From NCBI GenBank assembly GCA_003223455.1, contig QHVE01000011.1, positions 101,413-165,412 on the forward strand: a stretch of DNA of 64,000 nt, written 5' to 3'. Shown here in pieces: positions 1 to 10,281 of this stretch; position 1 is the stretch's first letter; every line of letters begins with the position of its first letter. The stretch is from Gemmatimonadota bacterium (lineage in GTDB: Bacteria; Gemmatimonadota; Gemmatimonadetes; Gemmatimonadales; Gemmatimonadaceae). The translations under genes were made by a program, and so were the position numbers. A model generated the notes under the pieces. The model saw only the letters and a list, made by a program, of their open reading frames with translations, did no database searches and was not told the DNA's origin.

Positions 1-3000
1 CGAGCGTCCGTCACGCTCCATCTCGAAGGCGTCCTCGTGTCCATCGCTCCGCAGGAAACCGGCGAGCCGCGCCGCCACGGCGGACGACGACATCCGGCTC
101 ACCGGTTCACCGGCGCGCGGCACGTCGCCGAGCAGAGTCTCCGCCCGCGGGTTCGCGAGGATGACTCGGCCCTGCTCGTCGACGGCGACGACGCCGCTGG
201 CCACGGTGCGCAGCACGGCATCCGTGCGGCGCTGCGCTTCCTCGAGCGCGGCTCGGCTCGCGCCCAGGTCCTCCGCCATCGCCTCGAAGGCGCGGAACAC
301 GGGGAGAAACTCGCTCGTCGCCTGGCCCTCGAATGGGAGCTCGCGCTCGCCGCGAGCCACCGCGTGCGCCGCATTGCGCAAGGCTCCGATCGGTCTCGCG
401 AGCTGACGTCCCGCGACGGCGCTCAGCCAGAGCGCCGCGACCGCGCCCACGGCCGTCGCGAACAGCACGAGCACGCCGAGGTCGCGTCGCCGCCGGTCGA
501 GCTGTACGTCGTCTACACGCGCCGGCGCCGCGAGCACCAGGGCGCCATGCGACCCCGGCAAGACGCGGTAGCCCATCATGCCCGTTGCGCCCGCGAGCGG
601 CTCGGACCTCGTCGCGCTCACCTCGTCCGACACCAGGACCTCGTGCACGTTGGGCCGCAGCAACGAGCCGAGTGGCGCAAGCTCGGCGAACAACGAATCG
701 CTCGCGTCGACGAGCACGCCGGCGTCGTACAGCAGCAGCTTCGTGTCGAGCCGCAGACTCTCTCGGCGCAGCCAGTCCGGCTGCCGGCGATCGCCGGCCA
801 CCGCCCGCATCGTCTCCGTCACAAGCAACTGGCGCGACTGCTGGGCGTCGTCGAACAGCTGCTGCCAGCTCCAGATCGCGAACGCCACGGCGGGCACGAG
901 AAAAAACAGGAATAGCGCCAGCGACAGTCGCGTGCGATAGCTGCGCACGCGTCGGCGCCGTATTCGGAGCCAGCGGCCGATGCGACCGTCCGCCGTGGCC
1001 GACAACAGCCACACCAGCCCGACGGCGGCGAGATCGATCAGGAGCAGCAGCCCACCGCGTGGAATCAGCGAATCCAGGCCACGCAGATCGACTTCGACGT
1101 GCGCGCGTGCCGGGCCTTCGGGGCTCGCGATCGGCCAGTCGCCATGCAGCTCCGAGCCGAGACGGCGCCAGTTGATCGACTCGCGCGGCGCGAGCGGATC
1201 GCCCACGACCTGCACCGTGTACGGCGGCTCGATCGCCTCACCGGGATTGAGCCCGTACCAGCGTGCGTACGCGTCACTGCCGATCAGCCGGGTGCGCGGC
1301 GCGAGGAGGATCGTGACCGCACCGCCGCGCATCGGCACGGCGACGACCCGTACGCCATATGCGCTCACGCGGTACGCAGTCTCCACCGGCGTCCCCTTCT
1401 CCGCCTCGAGCGCGGCGAGGCGCACGGCGTCCCAGGCCACGCCGAATGGCGCCGAGCCGAAGCTGGCGATCGGTCGTTCGCCCTCCCACGCCGTGAGCGC
1501 GGCCGGATAGCCCGATGCAGCGAGGTCCGACAGCACGTACTGCTCGAGGAGGCCCTGCGCCGTGCGGGGCAACGTGTCGCCTCCGGCCGATCGGCTGACG
1601 CGCGGGCTCGCCCAACGCATGCCCGGCAGCGAGGTCACGGCGTCCGCGCGACGTCGCGCCCCACACCACCGTAGTGGCTCCCAGCGCAGCGACCGATGCG
1701 GCGGAGAGGAGCCAGTAGCGGCGTCGTCGCGTGGCCACGAGTGCGGCCACCGCGGCGACCCAGAGGAGCGCGTACCACTCCGGCCACTGACCGGGTGCCA
1801 TCCACACGAGCGGGGCGACGATGGCGGCGAGCATCGCCACCGCGGGCCCCGCGGCGGAGTCGGCGCTTCGGCGTCCCGCCAGTGCCGATCGTCCGCCCCA
1901 TGCGGCGAGGACGAGCAGCGTCGTCGCGGCCAGGCAGAGCGGAATCTCCCACATCAGCCAGAGCGCCGCACCGGCGCCTTCCGCCGGTGGCGTGATCCCG
2001 CGCGAGAGCGTGCGGACGAAATACGGACCCAGCACGGCGCCGAGGATCCCGATCGCCGCGCCGACGAGACGCGGTGGACCGCGGCGAATGCGACGCACGA
2101 CGAGGAGTGCGGCCAGCAGCATCGTGGCCGAGGTGAGCGTCAGCGCAGCGGCGTTGGACGTGTACGCTCGCCCCGCCCCGAGGAAGTAGATCGAGGCGTC
2201 GAACAGGCGCGAGCGGGTCGAGAACTCGCTCAGGGGCACGACCGCGATCGCGCGCAGGACGACCAGGACCGCACCCAACGTCGCGAAGGCACCCGCTTCG
2301 CGCCGGGAGGCGGCGATGAGGAACGCCACGAGCGCGATCAGGAGCGAGACGCCGACGCGAACGCGGGCGCGCTCGCGCATCCGGAAACGGACCTCGTCCG
2401 CGGAGGGGACGATGGCTCGCGCGACGAACAGCGGCCGCCCATGATCGCTGTAGCGCAGGGCGTCCCGACCAGTCGAGTCCCTCGGCGTGGAGAAGATGAA
2501 CCCTTCCGTGACCTCGCTGCCGGGCATGCGTTGGGCGAGCCCGCGCGTCAGCCGATCGGCCGGAGGCGACACGTAGAGCAGCGAGGTCGTGACCGCGCGG
2601 ACGCCGCCGCTATCCGATGCCGCGTAGAGCGTGAGCCCGAACGGCGTCGCGACCACTCCGGACGGACCCGTCAGCGCCCGGGGATTGGCGTGCAGCGTTC
2701 CCGCCCATCCGAGCAGCGTGTCGCCGTGTACCACCAGCGCGCTGCGCCGGACCTGATCGCCGACGACGCGCTCCAGCGAGTGCGAGACGTCATCGGTCGT
2801 CCCGACGAGGCGGCGGGCGCGGGTGGCAGCGGCACGCAGCGCGGCGAGCTCCGCGTCGACACGCGACGCGAGGAGCTTCTGCTGCGCCGCGGCCTGCTGA
2901 GCGCCCACGGCAGTCGGGTTGGTCGCGAACCGCGCGAGCCGCTGCTGAGCGCCCGCCGCCATGACGGCGAACGCGAGAAGCGCGACGCACGATATCGCGA

Positions 3001-3154
3001 GCGGCAGGCGCAGCGCCACGCGCCGCGGACGCGCGACCGTTTCGACGATGCCCACCGCGGTGGCGAGGAGACAGATCGCTAGGTAACCTACGCGCGGCGT
3101 GGCGAGCCATCGGCTCGCTGCCAGGACGCCCACGGCGACCGCGGCCGGCGCCAC
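1..3154 (-). CDS. Membrane sensor histidine kinase (HAMP-PAS), partial and frameshifted
   Basis: This is the N-terminal and middle part of a large sensor kinase; the catalytic kinase core lies beyond the window start. From a GTG at 3154 it shows several hydrophobic segments, an extracytoplasmic stretch, a second multi-helix block, another periplasmic-type stretch (about 1570-1030), a final transmembrane helix (about 930-880), a HAMP-like region containing RQLARPIGALRNAAHA (about 405-360), a coiled linker and a PAS start (about 230-1). The reading frame changes by +1 (one extra base) near 1573-1660, exactly where one arm of a 69-bp inverted repeat sits, so the gene as written does not encode one protein. 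An upstream non-ATG start is possible because the frame stays open to about 3211. It is divergent from the creatininase gene. The NtrY-like layout is inferred. Confidence 0.75.
1572..1640. repeat. 69-bp perfect inverted repeat, distal arm
   Basis: This arm is the exact reverse complement of 2506-2574 over 69 bases; the match ends abruptly on both sides. In the kinase gene this copy coincides with the frameshift, whereas the other copy reads smoothly in frame. Confidence 0.97.
2506..2574. repeat. 69-bp perfect inverted repeat, proximal arm
   Basis: This is the partner of 1572-1640. It reads in frame within the kinase sensor domain (ADRLTRGLAQRMPGSEVT), so it is probably the original copy. The arms enclose 865 bp that is coding in its present orientation. 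Confidence 0.97.
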
Positions 3155-3206
3155 CAGCGCGCGCCATCCCGCGGACGGCAGCGCTCGCTCGAGCAGAGTC
3201 CTCAGG

Positions 3207-3953
3207 ATGACCTATTCCCCCGGTCCGACGGGCTCCCCACGTCGGATCAAGCAGATGCGGCCGGACGAGGTCGCCGCGGCGATCAGAGCCGACCCCCGAC
3301 TCATCATTCCGGTCGGCGCCTGTGAGCAGCACGGGCGCCACATGCCGCTCGGGACCGACACGATGATCGTCGAGCATCTGGCCGACGACCTGTCGGCCGA
3401 GTTCGGTATCTGCATCTCACCCACTGTTGAGTACGGCGTCAACGTCGCCACCGAGCGCGGGTTTCCCGGGAACGCGTCGCTCCGCAAGAAGACGCTCCAC
3501 CGGATGCTCAACGACTTGCTCGACACGTGGGAATCCACCGGAGTGCTGGAGTTCATCCTGCTCACCGCTCACGAGCACGATCCCCACCAGGAGGCGCTCG
3601 CCACGGTCATCACGACGACCGCCCGTGTGCGGGTCGTCGACGTCTTCGCCATCGACTTCCGCGAGATCATGGAGGGCCAGGCCGCCCCGATGCACGGCGA
3701 CGAAGTCGACACATCGCTTCTGCTGTTTCTCGCGCCGCATCTCGTCCGGATGGACCTCGCCGAGGATTATATGATGTCGCGTGACGAGCTTCGGCGATAC
3801 CGCCGGGGCTGGCTCAAGGTTCCGAAGGGCAGTTCGGGCTCGATCGGGCGTCCCTCGCTCGCCTCCGCCGCCAAGGGCGCCGCGATCTACGCGCACATTC
3901 GGGAGAAGGTGCGTGCGAGGGTTTTCCTGACGCCGGAAGCGGATTCCGACTAA
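3207..3953 (+). CDS. Creatininase-family metal-dependent amidohydrolase
   Basis: The protein is 248 residues, typical for the creatininase/creatinine amidohydrolase family, which hydrolyses cyclic or linear amides with a binuclear metal centre. The N-terminal block GACEQHGRHMPLGTDT carries the expected Glu, His and Asp ligands, and HGDEVDTS about 100 residues later matches the family HxGExxTS-type motif. The usual NGHxGN block is replaced by LTAHEHDP, so the substrate is not predictable; homologues act in riboflavin, F420 and mycofactocin pathways. The ATG at 3207 is preferred over an in-frame start 36 codons upstream because the upstream residues are low-complexity and the family begins shortly before the first motif. 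It is divergent from the sensor kinase 53 bp away. Confidence 0.85.
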   Translation: MTYSPGPTGSPRRIKQMRPDEVAAAIRADPRLIIPVGACEQHGRHMPLGTDTMIVEHLADDLSAEFGICISPTVEYGVNVATERGFPGNASLRKKTLHRMLNDLLDTWESTGVLEFILLTAHEHDPHQEALATVITTTARVRVVDVFAIDFREIMEGQAAPMHGDEVDTSLLLFLAPHLVRMDLAEDYMMSRDELRRYRRGWLKVPKGSSGSIGRPSLASAAKGAAIYAHIREKVRARVFLTPEADSD

Positions 3954-3989
3954 CTTTCTCAGCCCCAAGCGTCTGCCATTCTTCACGGT

Positions 3990-4012
3990 CGCCACGCTCC
4001 GCCATTCGCGGA
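3990..4012. terminator. Hairpin downstream of the creatininase gene
   Basis: The short inverted repeat CGCTCCGC / GCGGAGTG with a small loop lies 37 bp after the stop codon and before the efflux operon. There is no strong T-run, so a terminator role is tentative. Confidence 0.35.
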
Positions 4013-4103
4013 GTGTGTCCGACCGTGTCCGGACGTGTGAAACCCTCCGTCCGGCCTCGCCGTACGAGCGGGTGGCCCACTCCTCCCAGCACCCTCCCCT
4101 ACG

Positions 4104-5588
4104 ATGCGCATCCTGACGTTCGCCGCGCTCGCCCTGATCGCCGTTGCGCCACTCGCGCAGGCGCAGAACACGACGGCGCGCTCCTCAGCCGGTTCTCTGC
4201 TCACGCTCGACGACGCAATCAATCTCGCGCGGCGGAACAACCCGGTCTATCTCTCGCAGAGCACCAATCGCCGGACCGCCGACGCGGCAGTGCGCTCCGC
4301 ACGTGGCGCGCTCCTGCCGAGCGCGGACGCCTCCTTCGGCACGCGCTACCAGCAGGGCGGCCAGCAGGTGTTCAACGGTCTCTCATTCAGCAACAGCTCG
4401 GACGTGGTACAGTCCAGCTATGGGCTGAACCTCAACTACCGCGTCAACAGTGCGACGTTCGTGAACCCGAAGGCCGCCGTGGCGAACCGCGATGCCGTCG
4501 ATGCCGACATCAGCGGCTCGAGCGAGCAGCTCCGTGCGGCGGTGACGCAGCAGTACCTGAGCGTGCTGCAGGCGCAGGCGCGTGCCGCGCTGCAGGACTC
4601 ACTCGTGAAGACGGCTGACGCTCAGCTCGAGCTGGCGAAGGCCAAGCTCGCGGTGGGTATGGGGACGACGCTCGACATCCGGCGTGCCGAGGTGGCGCTC
4701 GGCCAGGCGCAGGTCGCGCTGCTCACGGCGCGCAACAACGTCGAAGTCGAGAAGCTCCGTCTGTTCCAGCAGCTCGGAGTCACGCAGCCCACCGACGTGC
4801 AGCTCACCACCGACTTTCCGGTGAATCCCCCGACCTTCGCGCTGGACTCGGTGCTCGAGCTGGCGCGCCGCCAGAATCCGGCAGTCCTCGCGCTGCGCTC
4901 GCGCGAGCGGGCCGCCACGCTGAACGTGAAGGTGGCCAGAGCCGAGTACACGCCGACGCTCAGCCTGAGCACGGGCTGGGGTGGCAACTCCTACCAGTAC
5001 ACCAACGCGGAGTATCTCGTCGAGCAGGCGCGCGGCGGCGTGATGGGTCAGCTGGCGTCGTGCCTGTCGCAGGATTCCCTCCGCACCGCCGTCGGACTGT
5101 CCTCGGCCAACTGCAACAGCCGGTACGTCTTCACCGACGCACAGGCGGCGTCGATCCGGGCGAACAACAGTCAGTTCCCGTTCCGGTTCCAGCGCTCGCC
5201 GCTGGCGCTCACGGCTTCGATCTCCATGCCCGTGTTCGACAACTTCAATCGTGAGGAGCGCGTCCAGCGCGCCTCGGTCGAGCGCGAGGCGGCGGCCTAC
5301 AACGTCCGGGCGAAGGATCTCGCGCTGACAGCCGACGTGACGCAGGCGTATCTCACCGTCAAGACGGCGGCGCAGACCGTTGCCCTGCAGGAGCAGAACG
5401 CCCGGAAGGCGACGGAGGAGCTGACGTTCGCCGAGGAGCGGTACAAGGTCGGGGCGAGCACCTTCCTCGACGTCGTGACGTCGCGCGGCACGTACGAGCA
5501 GGCGATGATCGACCGCGTCAACGCGATCTACGACTATCACAAGGCCTTCGCCGCGCTCGAGAACGCGGTCGGGCGTCCCCTCCGCTAA
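4104..5588 (+). CDS. TolC-family outer-membrane efflux channel
   Basis: This 494-residue protein has a signal peptide (hydrophobic residues 3-18, likely cleavage after AQA at 18-20) followed by two repeated alpha-helical/beta-barrel halves typical of outer-membrane efflux proteins, with the usual GxxxFLDVVTSRG-type heptads near the C-terminus. It would form the trimeric exit duct of a tripartite exporter. A region at about residues 310-350 carries two cysteines (ASCLSQDS and SANCNS) within a loop that looks inserted relative to typical TolC proteins; they might form a disulfide in the barrel loop. It is the first gene of a seven-gene operon: the adaptor starts 18 bp after the stop. Confidence 0.9.
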   Translation: MRILTFAALALIAVAPLAQAQNTTARSSAGSLLTLDDAINLARRNNPVYLSQSTNRRTADAAVRSARGALLPSADASFGTRYQQGGQQVFNGLSFSNSSDVVQSSYGLNLNYRVNSATFVNPKAAVANRDAVDADISGSSEQLRAAVTQQYLSVLQAQARAALQDSLVKTADAQLELAKAKLAVGMGTTLDIRRAEVALGQAQVALLTARNNVEVEKLRLFQQLGVTQPTDVQLTTDFPVNPPTFALDSVLELARRQNPAVLALRSRERAATLNVKVARAEYTPTLSLSTGWGGNSYQYTNAEYLVEQARGGVMGQLASCLSQDSLRTAVGLSSANCNSRYVFTDAQAASIRANNSQFPFRFQRSPLALTASISMPVFDNFNREERVQRASVEREAAAYNVRAKDLALTADVTQAYLTVKTAAQTVALQEQNARKATEELTFAEERYKVGASTFLDVVTSRGTYEQAMIDRVNAIYDYHKAFAALENAVGRPLR

Positions 5589-5606
5589 CCCCCCGAGAGA
5601 CTGGAT

Positions 5607-6890
5607 ATGAGCAAGCGCGTGAAGTGGTCCGTGGCCGGCGGGGTCGTCCTCGTCGTGGTCCTGATCGGCGGGTTGACCGCCGCGAAAGGCAAGAACAAGG
5701 CGGTGGAAGTGCGCACCGAGCAGGTGCAGCCGCGCGACCTCGTCGCGTCGGTGACCGCGAGCGGACAGGTGCGGCCGCAGACCAAGGTCGATCTCAGCTC
5801 CGACATCACGGGCAAGATCGTCAAGCTGGCGGTGAAGGAAGGCCAGATGGTCACCCAGGGTCAGTTCCTGCTGCAGATCGATCCGCAGCAGCAGGAGGCC
5901 GCCGTGCAGCGCTTCGAGGCCGCGCTGGCCTCGAGCCGCGCGCAGATGGCGCAGGCCCAGGCGAACCTGATGCAGGCCCAGAAGAGCTACGAGCGCACGG
6001 CGCAGATCAAGAAGGCCAACCCGCAGCTCATCTCCGACGAGAACCTCGAGCAGCTCCGCACGGCCGTGGACGTGAACGAAGCGCTGTATCAGTCGGCGCG
6101 CCACTCGGTCGACCAGTCGAGCGCCGCGGTGCGCGACGCGCGCAGCTCGCTCGGTAAGACGACGATCTACGCGCCGATGTCCGGCCGAGTGACGCGCCTG
6201 AACGTCGAGAACGGCGAGACGGCGATCATGGGCACGCTGAACAAGGATGCCGCCACGCTGCTCACCATCGCCGACATGAGCGTGCTCGAGACGAAGGTGA
6301 AGGTCGATGAGACCGACGTCGCGCGCATCTCGCTCGGCGACTCGGCGGTGATCCAGATCGACGCCTTCCCTGACACGACGTTCATCGGCCGCGTGACCAA
6401 GATCTCGAACAGTGCCGTGAAGACGGCGGCCCAGCAGCAGTCGAACGCCGATCAGGCGGTTGACTACGAAGTGACGATCCAGCTGCTGAACACCCCGACC
6501 GAGACGCGTCCCGACTTCTCGGCGACGGCGAAGATCATCACCGATTCGCGCCGCAACGTGCTGTCGATCCCGATCATCGCGCTGACCGTTCGCGAGAACG
6601 AGGCGCTGGTGAAGGAGGACACCGCCGTCGGCCTCGGCAAGCCGAAGCCGAAGAAGGAGGTTGGGAAGAAGGACGTCGAGGGGGTGTTCGTCGTCGCGGC
6701 GGACAACAAAGTCACCTTCCGGCCCGTAAAGGTAGGGATCGCCGGCGAGAAGCATTTCGAGGTGCTGAATGGCCTCAAGAAGGGAGACCGCATCGTTGCC
6801 GGCACCTATCAGGCGATCCGCGAGCTCAAGGACGGCGCGCTGATCCGCGAGGCGAAGGTCGACACCAAGAAGCCACAGGCCAAAACGTGA
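5607..6890 (+). CDS. Periplasmic adaptor (membrane-fusion protein, MacA/HlyD type)
   Basis: The protein is 427 residues. An N-terminal anchor helix (residues 8-26) is followed by a split lipoyl domain (from about residue 50), a coiled-coil hairpin rich in Ala/Gln (about 90-190), a beta-barrel and a membrane-proximal domain ending near residue 415. These are the parts of an RND/ABC efflux adaptor that links the inner-membrane transporter to the TolC channel. A Lys-rich insertion ([15 protein letters not shown]) lies in the membrane-proximal domain. It is located between the channel and ATPase genes, and its stop overlaps the ATPase start by 4 nt (GTGA), indicating coupled translation. Confidence 0.92.
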   Translation: MSKRVKWSVAGGVVLVVVLIGGLTAAKGKNKAVEVRTEQVQPRDLVASVTASGQVRPQTKVDLSSDITGKIVKLAVKEGQMVTQGQFLLQIDPQQQEAAVQRFEAALASSRAQMAQAQANLMQAQKSYERTAQIKKANPQLISDENLEQLRTAVDVNEALYQSARHSVDQSSAAVRDARSSLGKTTIYAPMSGRVTRLNVENGETAIMGTLNKDAATLLTIADMSVLETKVKVDETDVARISLGDSAVIQIDAFPDTTFIGRVTKISNSAVKTAAQQQSNADQAVDYEVTIQLLNTPTETRPDFSATAKIITDSRRNVLSIPIIALTVRENEALVKEDTAVGLGKPKPKKEVGKKDVEGVFVVAADNKVTFRPVKVGIAGEKHFEVLNGLKKGDRIVAGTYQAIRELKDGALIREAKVDTKKPQAKT

Positions 6891-7699
6891 GCCAGGACAT
6901 CGTACACGATTCGCTCGAAGCCCCGCTCGGCTCCACCGCCGAGCGGCAGGCGGTCGTCGGTGCCGCCGGCGCCGCTCCGGGACAGGACTGGGTGATCGTG
7001 ACGCGCGGCATCAAGCGCGAGTACGACATGGGCGGCGAAGTCGTTCGTGCGTTGCGCGGCGTGGACGTCGCCATCCGCCGGAACGAGTACGTGGCGATCA
7101 TGGGCCCGTCCGGGTCGGGCAAGTCGACGCTGATGAACGTCATCGGCTGTCTCGACACGCCCAACGCCGGCGAGTACTGGCTCAACGGCACCCAGGTGTC
7201 GAAGATGTCCGACGACGCGCTGGCCCGGGTGCGGAACAAGGAGATCGGTTTCGTCTTCCAGACGTTCAACCTCCTGCCCCGCGCGAGTGCGCTGCACAAC
7301 GTCGAGCTGCCGCTCGTGTACGCCGGTGTGCCGGGCGAGGAGCGCCGCCGTCGGGCCAAGGAGGCGCTGGAGCGCGTCCAGCTCGGCGGCCGCATCGACC
7401 ACCGGCCGAACGAGCTGTCGGGCGGACAGCGGCAGCGTGTCGCGATCGCCCGCGCGCTCGTGAACAACCCCTCGATCCTGCTCGCCGACGAGCCGACCGG
7501 TAATCTCGATTCGGCCACGTCGGAAGAGATCATGAAGGTGTTCGAGAGCCTGGCCGACCAGGGTCAGACGGTGATCATGGTGACGCACGAGCCCGACATC
7601 GCGGCCCATGCGCGGCGCGTCATCGTGCTCCGCGACGGCATGGTGCACAGCGACGAGCGTCGGTCGACGTTCGTCGAGAAGCTCGGCCTGCCCGCGTAA
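6887..7699 (+). CDS. ABC transporter ATP-binding protein (MacB/LolD type)
   Basis: This 270-residue protein starts at a GTG that overlaps the adaptor stop. All nucleotide-binding motifs are present: Walker [10 protein letters not shown] (73-81), Q-loop in FQTFNLLPR (about 125), signature LSGGQ (177-181), Walker B ILLADEP (197-203) and the H-loop histidine (234). The family energises MacB/FtsX-type mechanotransmission rather than direct membrane passage. About 35 residues of unusual N-terminal extension precede the ATPase fold. It is the only ATPase in an operon that also encodes four permeases, so it probably serves more than one permease pair. Confidence 0.95.
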   Translation: MSQDIVHDSLEAPLGSTAERQAVVGAAGAAPGQDWVIVTRGIKREYDMGGEVVRALRGVDVAIRRNEYVAIMGPSGSGKSTLMNVIGCLDTPNAGEYWLNGTQVSKMSDDALARVRNKEIGFVFQTFNLLPRASALHNVELPLVYAGVPGEERRRRAKEALERVQLGGRIDHRPNELSGGQRQRVAIARALVNNPSILLADEPTGNLDSATSEEIMKVFESLADQGQTVIMVTHEPDIAAHARRVIVLRDGMVHSDERRSTFVEKLGLPA

Positions 7700-7708
7700 G
7701 CGGACGCC

Positions 7709-8953
7709 ATGCCATTCGTCGAGGCCATCCGGCTCGCGCTGCAGCAGATCTGGGTGCAGAAGCTCAAGAGCTTCTTCACCCTGCTCGGCGTGATGATCGG
7801 CGTCACCTTCCTCATCGCCGTGGTCTCGATCGTGGGGGGCATGAGCCGCTACATGACCGACCAGGTCGTCGGGAAGATCATGGCGGTCAACTCGTTCGAG
7901 CTGCGGCACCGCCCGAACATCAACCTCGGCGAGATGACCGAGGAGCGCTGGCGCGAGCTGCGCCGGCGCCCGCGCATCAAGGAATCGGACATCCAGCCGG
8001 TGACCGACGCGCTTCCGCCCGACGTGAGGTGGGCGGCAGTCGGGAACGACAACCTCAGCGCCCAGTCGCGGTACGTCGCGAAGCCGCGTCAGGTGAATGC
8101 CTTCACCGTGACCGACGGCTACTTCGATGTGAAGAAGATGGCGCCTGTGAGCGGCCGGCTGTTCTCGCCGCAGGAGTACGAGCGCGGGATGCCCGTGATC
8201 GTCATCGGCCAGGACGTCGCCAACTACTTCTTCCCCGCGCTCGACCCGGTGGGTCGTGAGCTCGTCGTGCGCGGGATCCCCTACACCGTCGTCGGCGTGA
8301 TGGAGAAGCAGGGGAGCGCGTTCGGGATCTCGTTCGACAAGTTCATCGTCGCCCCGCACAAGTCGCCAATCAATCGGTACGTCAACGCGCACAACGTCAT
8401 CGACGCGATCATGATCCAGACGGCGAGCCGCGAAGGGCTGCTCTCGACGATGGAGACCGTGCGTCAGGTGATGCGTGCGCGGCACCATCTGCGTCCGAGC
8501 CAGAAGGACGACTTCGAGCTCGAGACGTCGGATTCGGCGCTCGAGTTCTGGAACAAGATCAAGAGCTATCTCGTGTTCGCCGGCGTGGCGCTGCCGGCGA
8601 TCGGCCTCGTCGTCGGCGCGATCGTGATCATGAACATCATGCTCGTAGCCGTCGCCGAGCGGACGCGCGAGATCGGCATCCGGAAGTCGCTCGGCGCGCG
8701 TCGGCGCGACATCATGAGCCAGTTCCTCGTCGAGAGCGCGACGCTGAGCACCGTGGGCGCCGCGCTTGGCGTCGCGACCGGGTTCGCGTTCGCCAAGCTG
8801 ATCGCCGCGGTCACGCCGCTGCCGGCAGCGGTCGAGCTGTGGTCCGTGCTGGTCGGCATCGGCATCGGAGCCGGTGTAGGGATCGTGGCGGGGGTCTACC
8901 CGGCGAGCCGCGCCTCGCGGCTCGATCCGATCACCGCGCTGCGGGCGGAGTAG
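7709..8953 (+). CDS. FtsX/MacB-type ABC permease, type A, copy 1
   Basis: This 414-residue permease has one N-terminal transmembrane helix (about 20-42), a large periplasmic MacB-like core domain (about 45-275) and three C-terminal helices. The conserved cytoplasmic block AERTREIGIRKSLGARRRD lies between helices two and three, as expected for MacB/FtsX proteins that couple an ATPase to periplasmic movement. The N-terminus (EAI.LALQQI.VQKLKSFFTLLGVMIGV) is nearly the same as that of the permease starting at 10282, so the two are paralogues. It starts 9 bp after the ATPase. Confidence 0.93.
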   Translation: MPFVEAIRLALQQIWVQKLKSFFTLLGVMIGVTFLIAVVSIVGGMSRYMTDQVVGKIMAVNSFELRHRPNINLGEMTEERWRELRRRPRIKESDIQPVTDALPPDVRWAAVGNDNLSAQSRYVAKPRQVNAFTVTDGYFDVKKMAPVSGRLFSPQEYERGMPVIVIGQDVANYFFPALDPVGRELVVRGIPYTVVGVMEKQGSAFGISFDKFIVAPHKSPINRYVNAHNVIDAIMIQTASREGLLSTMETVRQVMRARHHLRPSQKDDFELETSDSALEFWNKIKSYLVFAGVALPAIGLVVGAIVIMNIMLVAVAERTREIGIRKSLGARRRDIMSQFLVESATLSTVGAALGVATGFAFAKLIAAVTPLPAAVELWSVLVGIGIGAGVGIVAGVYPASRASRLDPITALRAE

Positions 8954-8956
8954 GCC

Positions 8957-10213
8957 ATGGCCAATCTCCAGCAGCGACTGCACGTCCTCCGCGAGGGCGT
9001 GACGATCGCCCTCGACTCGATCCGCGCGAACAAGGTGCGCGCGGGCCTCACCATCCTCGGCATCGCCGTGGGCGTGTTCGTGGTGGTGGTGATCTCGGCG
9101 GCCATCCACGGCATCAATGCCAGCGTCGCGAAGGACCTCGAGAGCACGGGCCCGACCACGTTCTTCGTCTCGCGCTTTCCGATCAGCTTCGAGGCGTGCG
9201 ACGGCACCGACGAGACCTGCAAGTTCTTCCGCAATCCCCGGCTCACGCTGGCCGATGTGGACGCGCTGCAGCGGCTCCCGACCGTGCGCACCGCCGGCGC
9301 CCGGCTCGATACGCAGCGCGCCATCGCCTACAAGGACCGTCGCATCCGCTCGGTGGACGTCAACGCGTTCACCGGCAACTGGCAGCAGATCGACGGCGGC
9401 GGCGACATCTACCCGGGGCGCAACTTCACGCAGAACGAAGCGACGACCGGCGAGCGCGTCGTCGTGATCAACGACGAGCTGGCCAAGCAGGCGTTCGGCG
9501 ATTCGGATCCGCTCGACAAGACCATCGAGATCGGCGACGTGCCGTTCAAGGTCCTCGGCATCTACCACTACCAGGCGAGCTTCCTCTCGGGGGGCAACAA
9601 GCCTCGCGCGATCGTGCCGATCGAGTCGGCGCGCAAGCACCTGAAGGTGAACTGGAACGACATCGGGATCGCCGTCATCCCGGTGGCGGGAGTGACACGC
9701 GCCGAGGCGATCGACGACGTCATCGCCTCGATGCGCGGGCGCCACGCCCTGCGCCCGAGCTCGGAGAATGACTTCGCGATCATCACGCAGGACCAGCTGT
9801 TCGAGGTCTACAACAAGATCTTCGGCGCTTTCTTCCTCGTGATGCTGGTGCTGTCGGCCGTGGGCCTGATCGTCGGCGGGGTGGGCGTGATCGCCATCAT
9901 GATGATCTCGGTCACCGAGCGCACGCGCGAGATCGGCGTGCGCAAGGCGCTTGGCGCGACCCGCGCCACGATCCTCTGGCAGTTCCTCGTCGAGGCCGTG
10001 ACGCTCACCGGGATCGGCGCGATCATCGGCCTCGTCTGCGGCACCGGCGTCGCGGTCCTCATCAAGAGCCTGACGCCCGTTGCGGCCAGCGTCCCACCGA
10101 TTGCCGTGGTGGCCGCACTCGCGACGAGCTGCGTCACGGGCGTGCTGTTCGGCATGCTCCCGGCGGCGAAGGCGGCGAAGCTGGATCCGGTGACGGCGCT
10201 CAGATACGAGTAG
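8957..10213 (+). CDS. FtsX/MacB-type ABC permease, type B, copy 1
   Basis: This 418-residue permease has the same overall fold as its neighbour but is a distinct subtype: the N-terminus reads ALDSIRANKVRAGLTILGIA and the C-terminal conserved block is SVTERTREIGVRKALGATRA. The periplasmic domain contains a short Cys-bearing insertion (EACDGTDETCKF). It is spaced 3 bp from the type A gene and probably forms a heterodimer with it. The closest relative in the window is the permease at 11523-12782. Confidence 0.93.
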   Translation: MANLQQRLHVLREGVTIALDSIRANKVRAGLTILGIAVGVFVVVVISAAIHGINASVAKDLESTGPTTFFVSRFPISFEACDGTDETCKFFRNPRLTLADVDALQRLPTVRTAGARLDTQRAIAYKDRRIRSVDVNAFTGNWQQIDGGGDIYPGRNFTQNEATTGERVVVINDELAKQAFGDSDPLDKTIEIGDVPFKVLGIYHYQASFLSGGNKPRAIVPIESARKHLKVNWNDIGIAVIPVAGVTRAEAIDDVIASMRGRHALRPSSENDFAIITQDQLFEVYNKIFGAFFLVMLVLSAVGLIVGGVGVIAIMMISVTERTREIGVRKALGATRATILWQFLVEAVTLTGIGAIIGLVCGTGVAVLIKSLTPVAASVPPIAVVAALATSCVTGVLFGMLPAAKAAKLDPVTALRYE

Positions 10214-10281
10214 GCCATCGGCGCTGACACTTCCACGCGCCTCGATCCGTAGGCCCGGTACCTTCCTCCGCCAAGGTACGC

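Noticed and set aside
1641..2505. Invertible DNA switch between the 69-bp arms
   Set aside because: The enclosed segment reads as continuous membrane protein only in its present orientation, no recombinase gene is nearby, and one arm breaks the frame; a template-switch or assembly error is more likely. Kept as a testable option only.
6809..9745. Very long minus-strand open reading frame opposite the exporter genes
   Set aside because: It is rich in Arg/His, has no domain, and lies opposite clearly conserved ABC genes; it is a by-product of high GC content.
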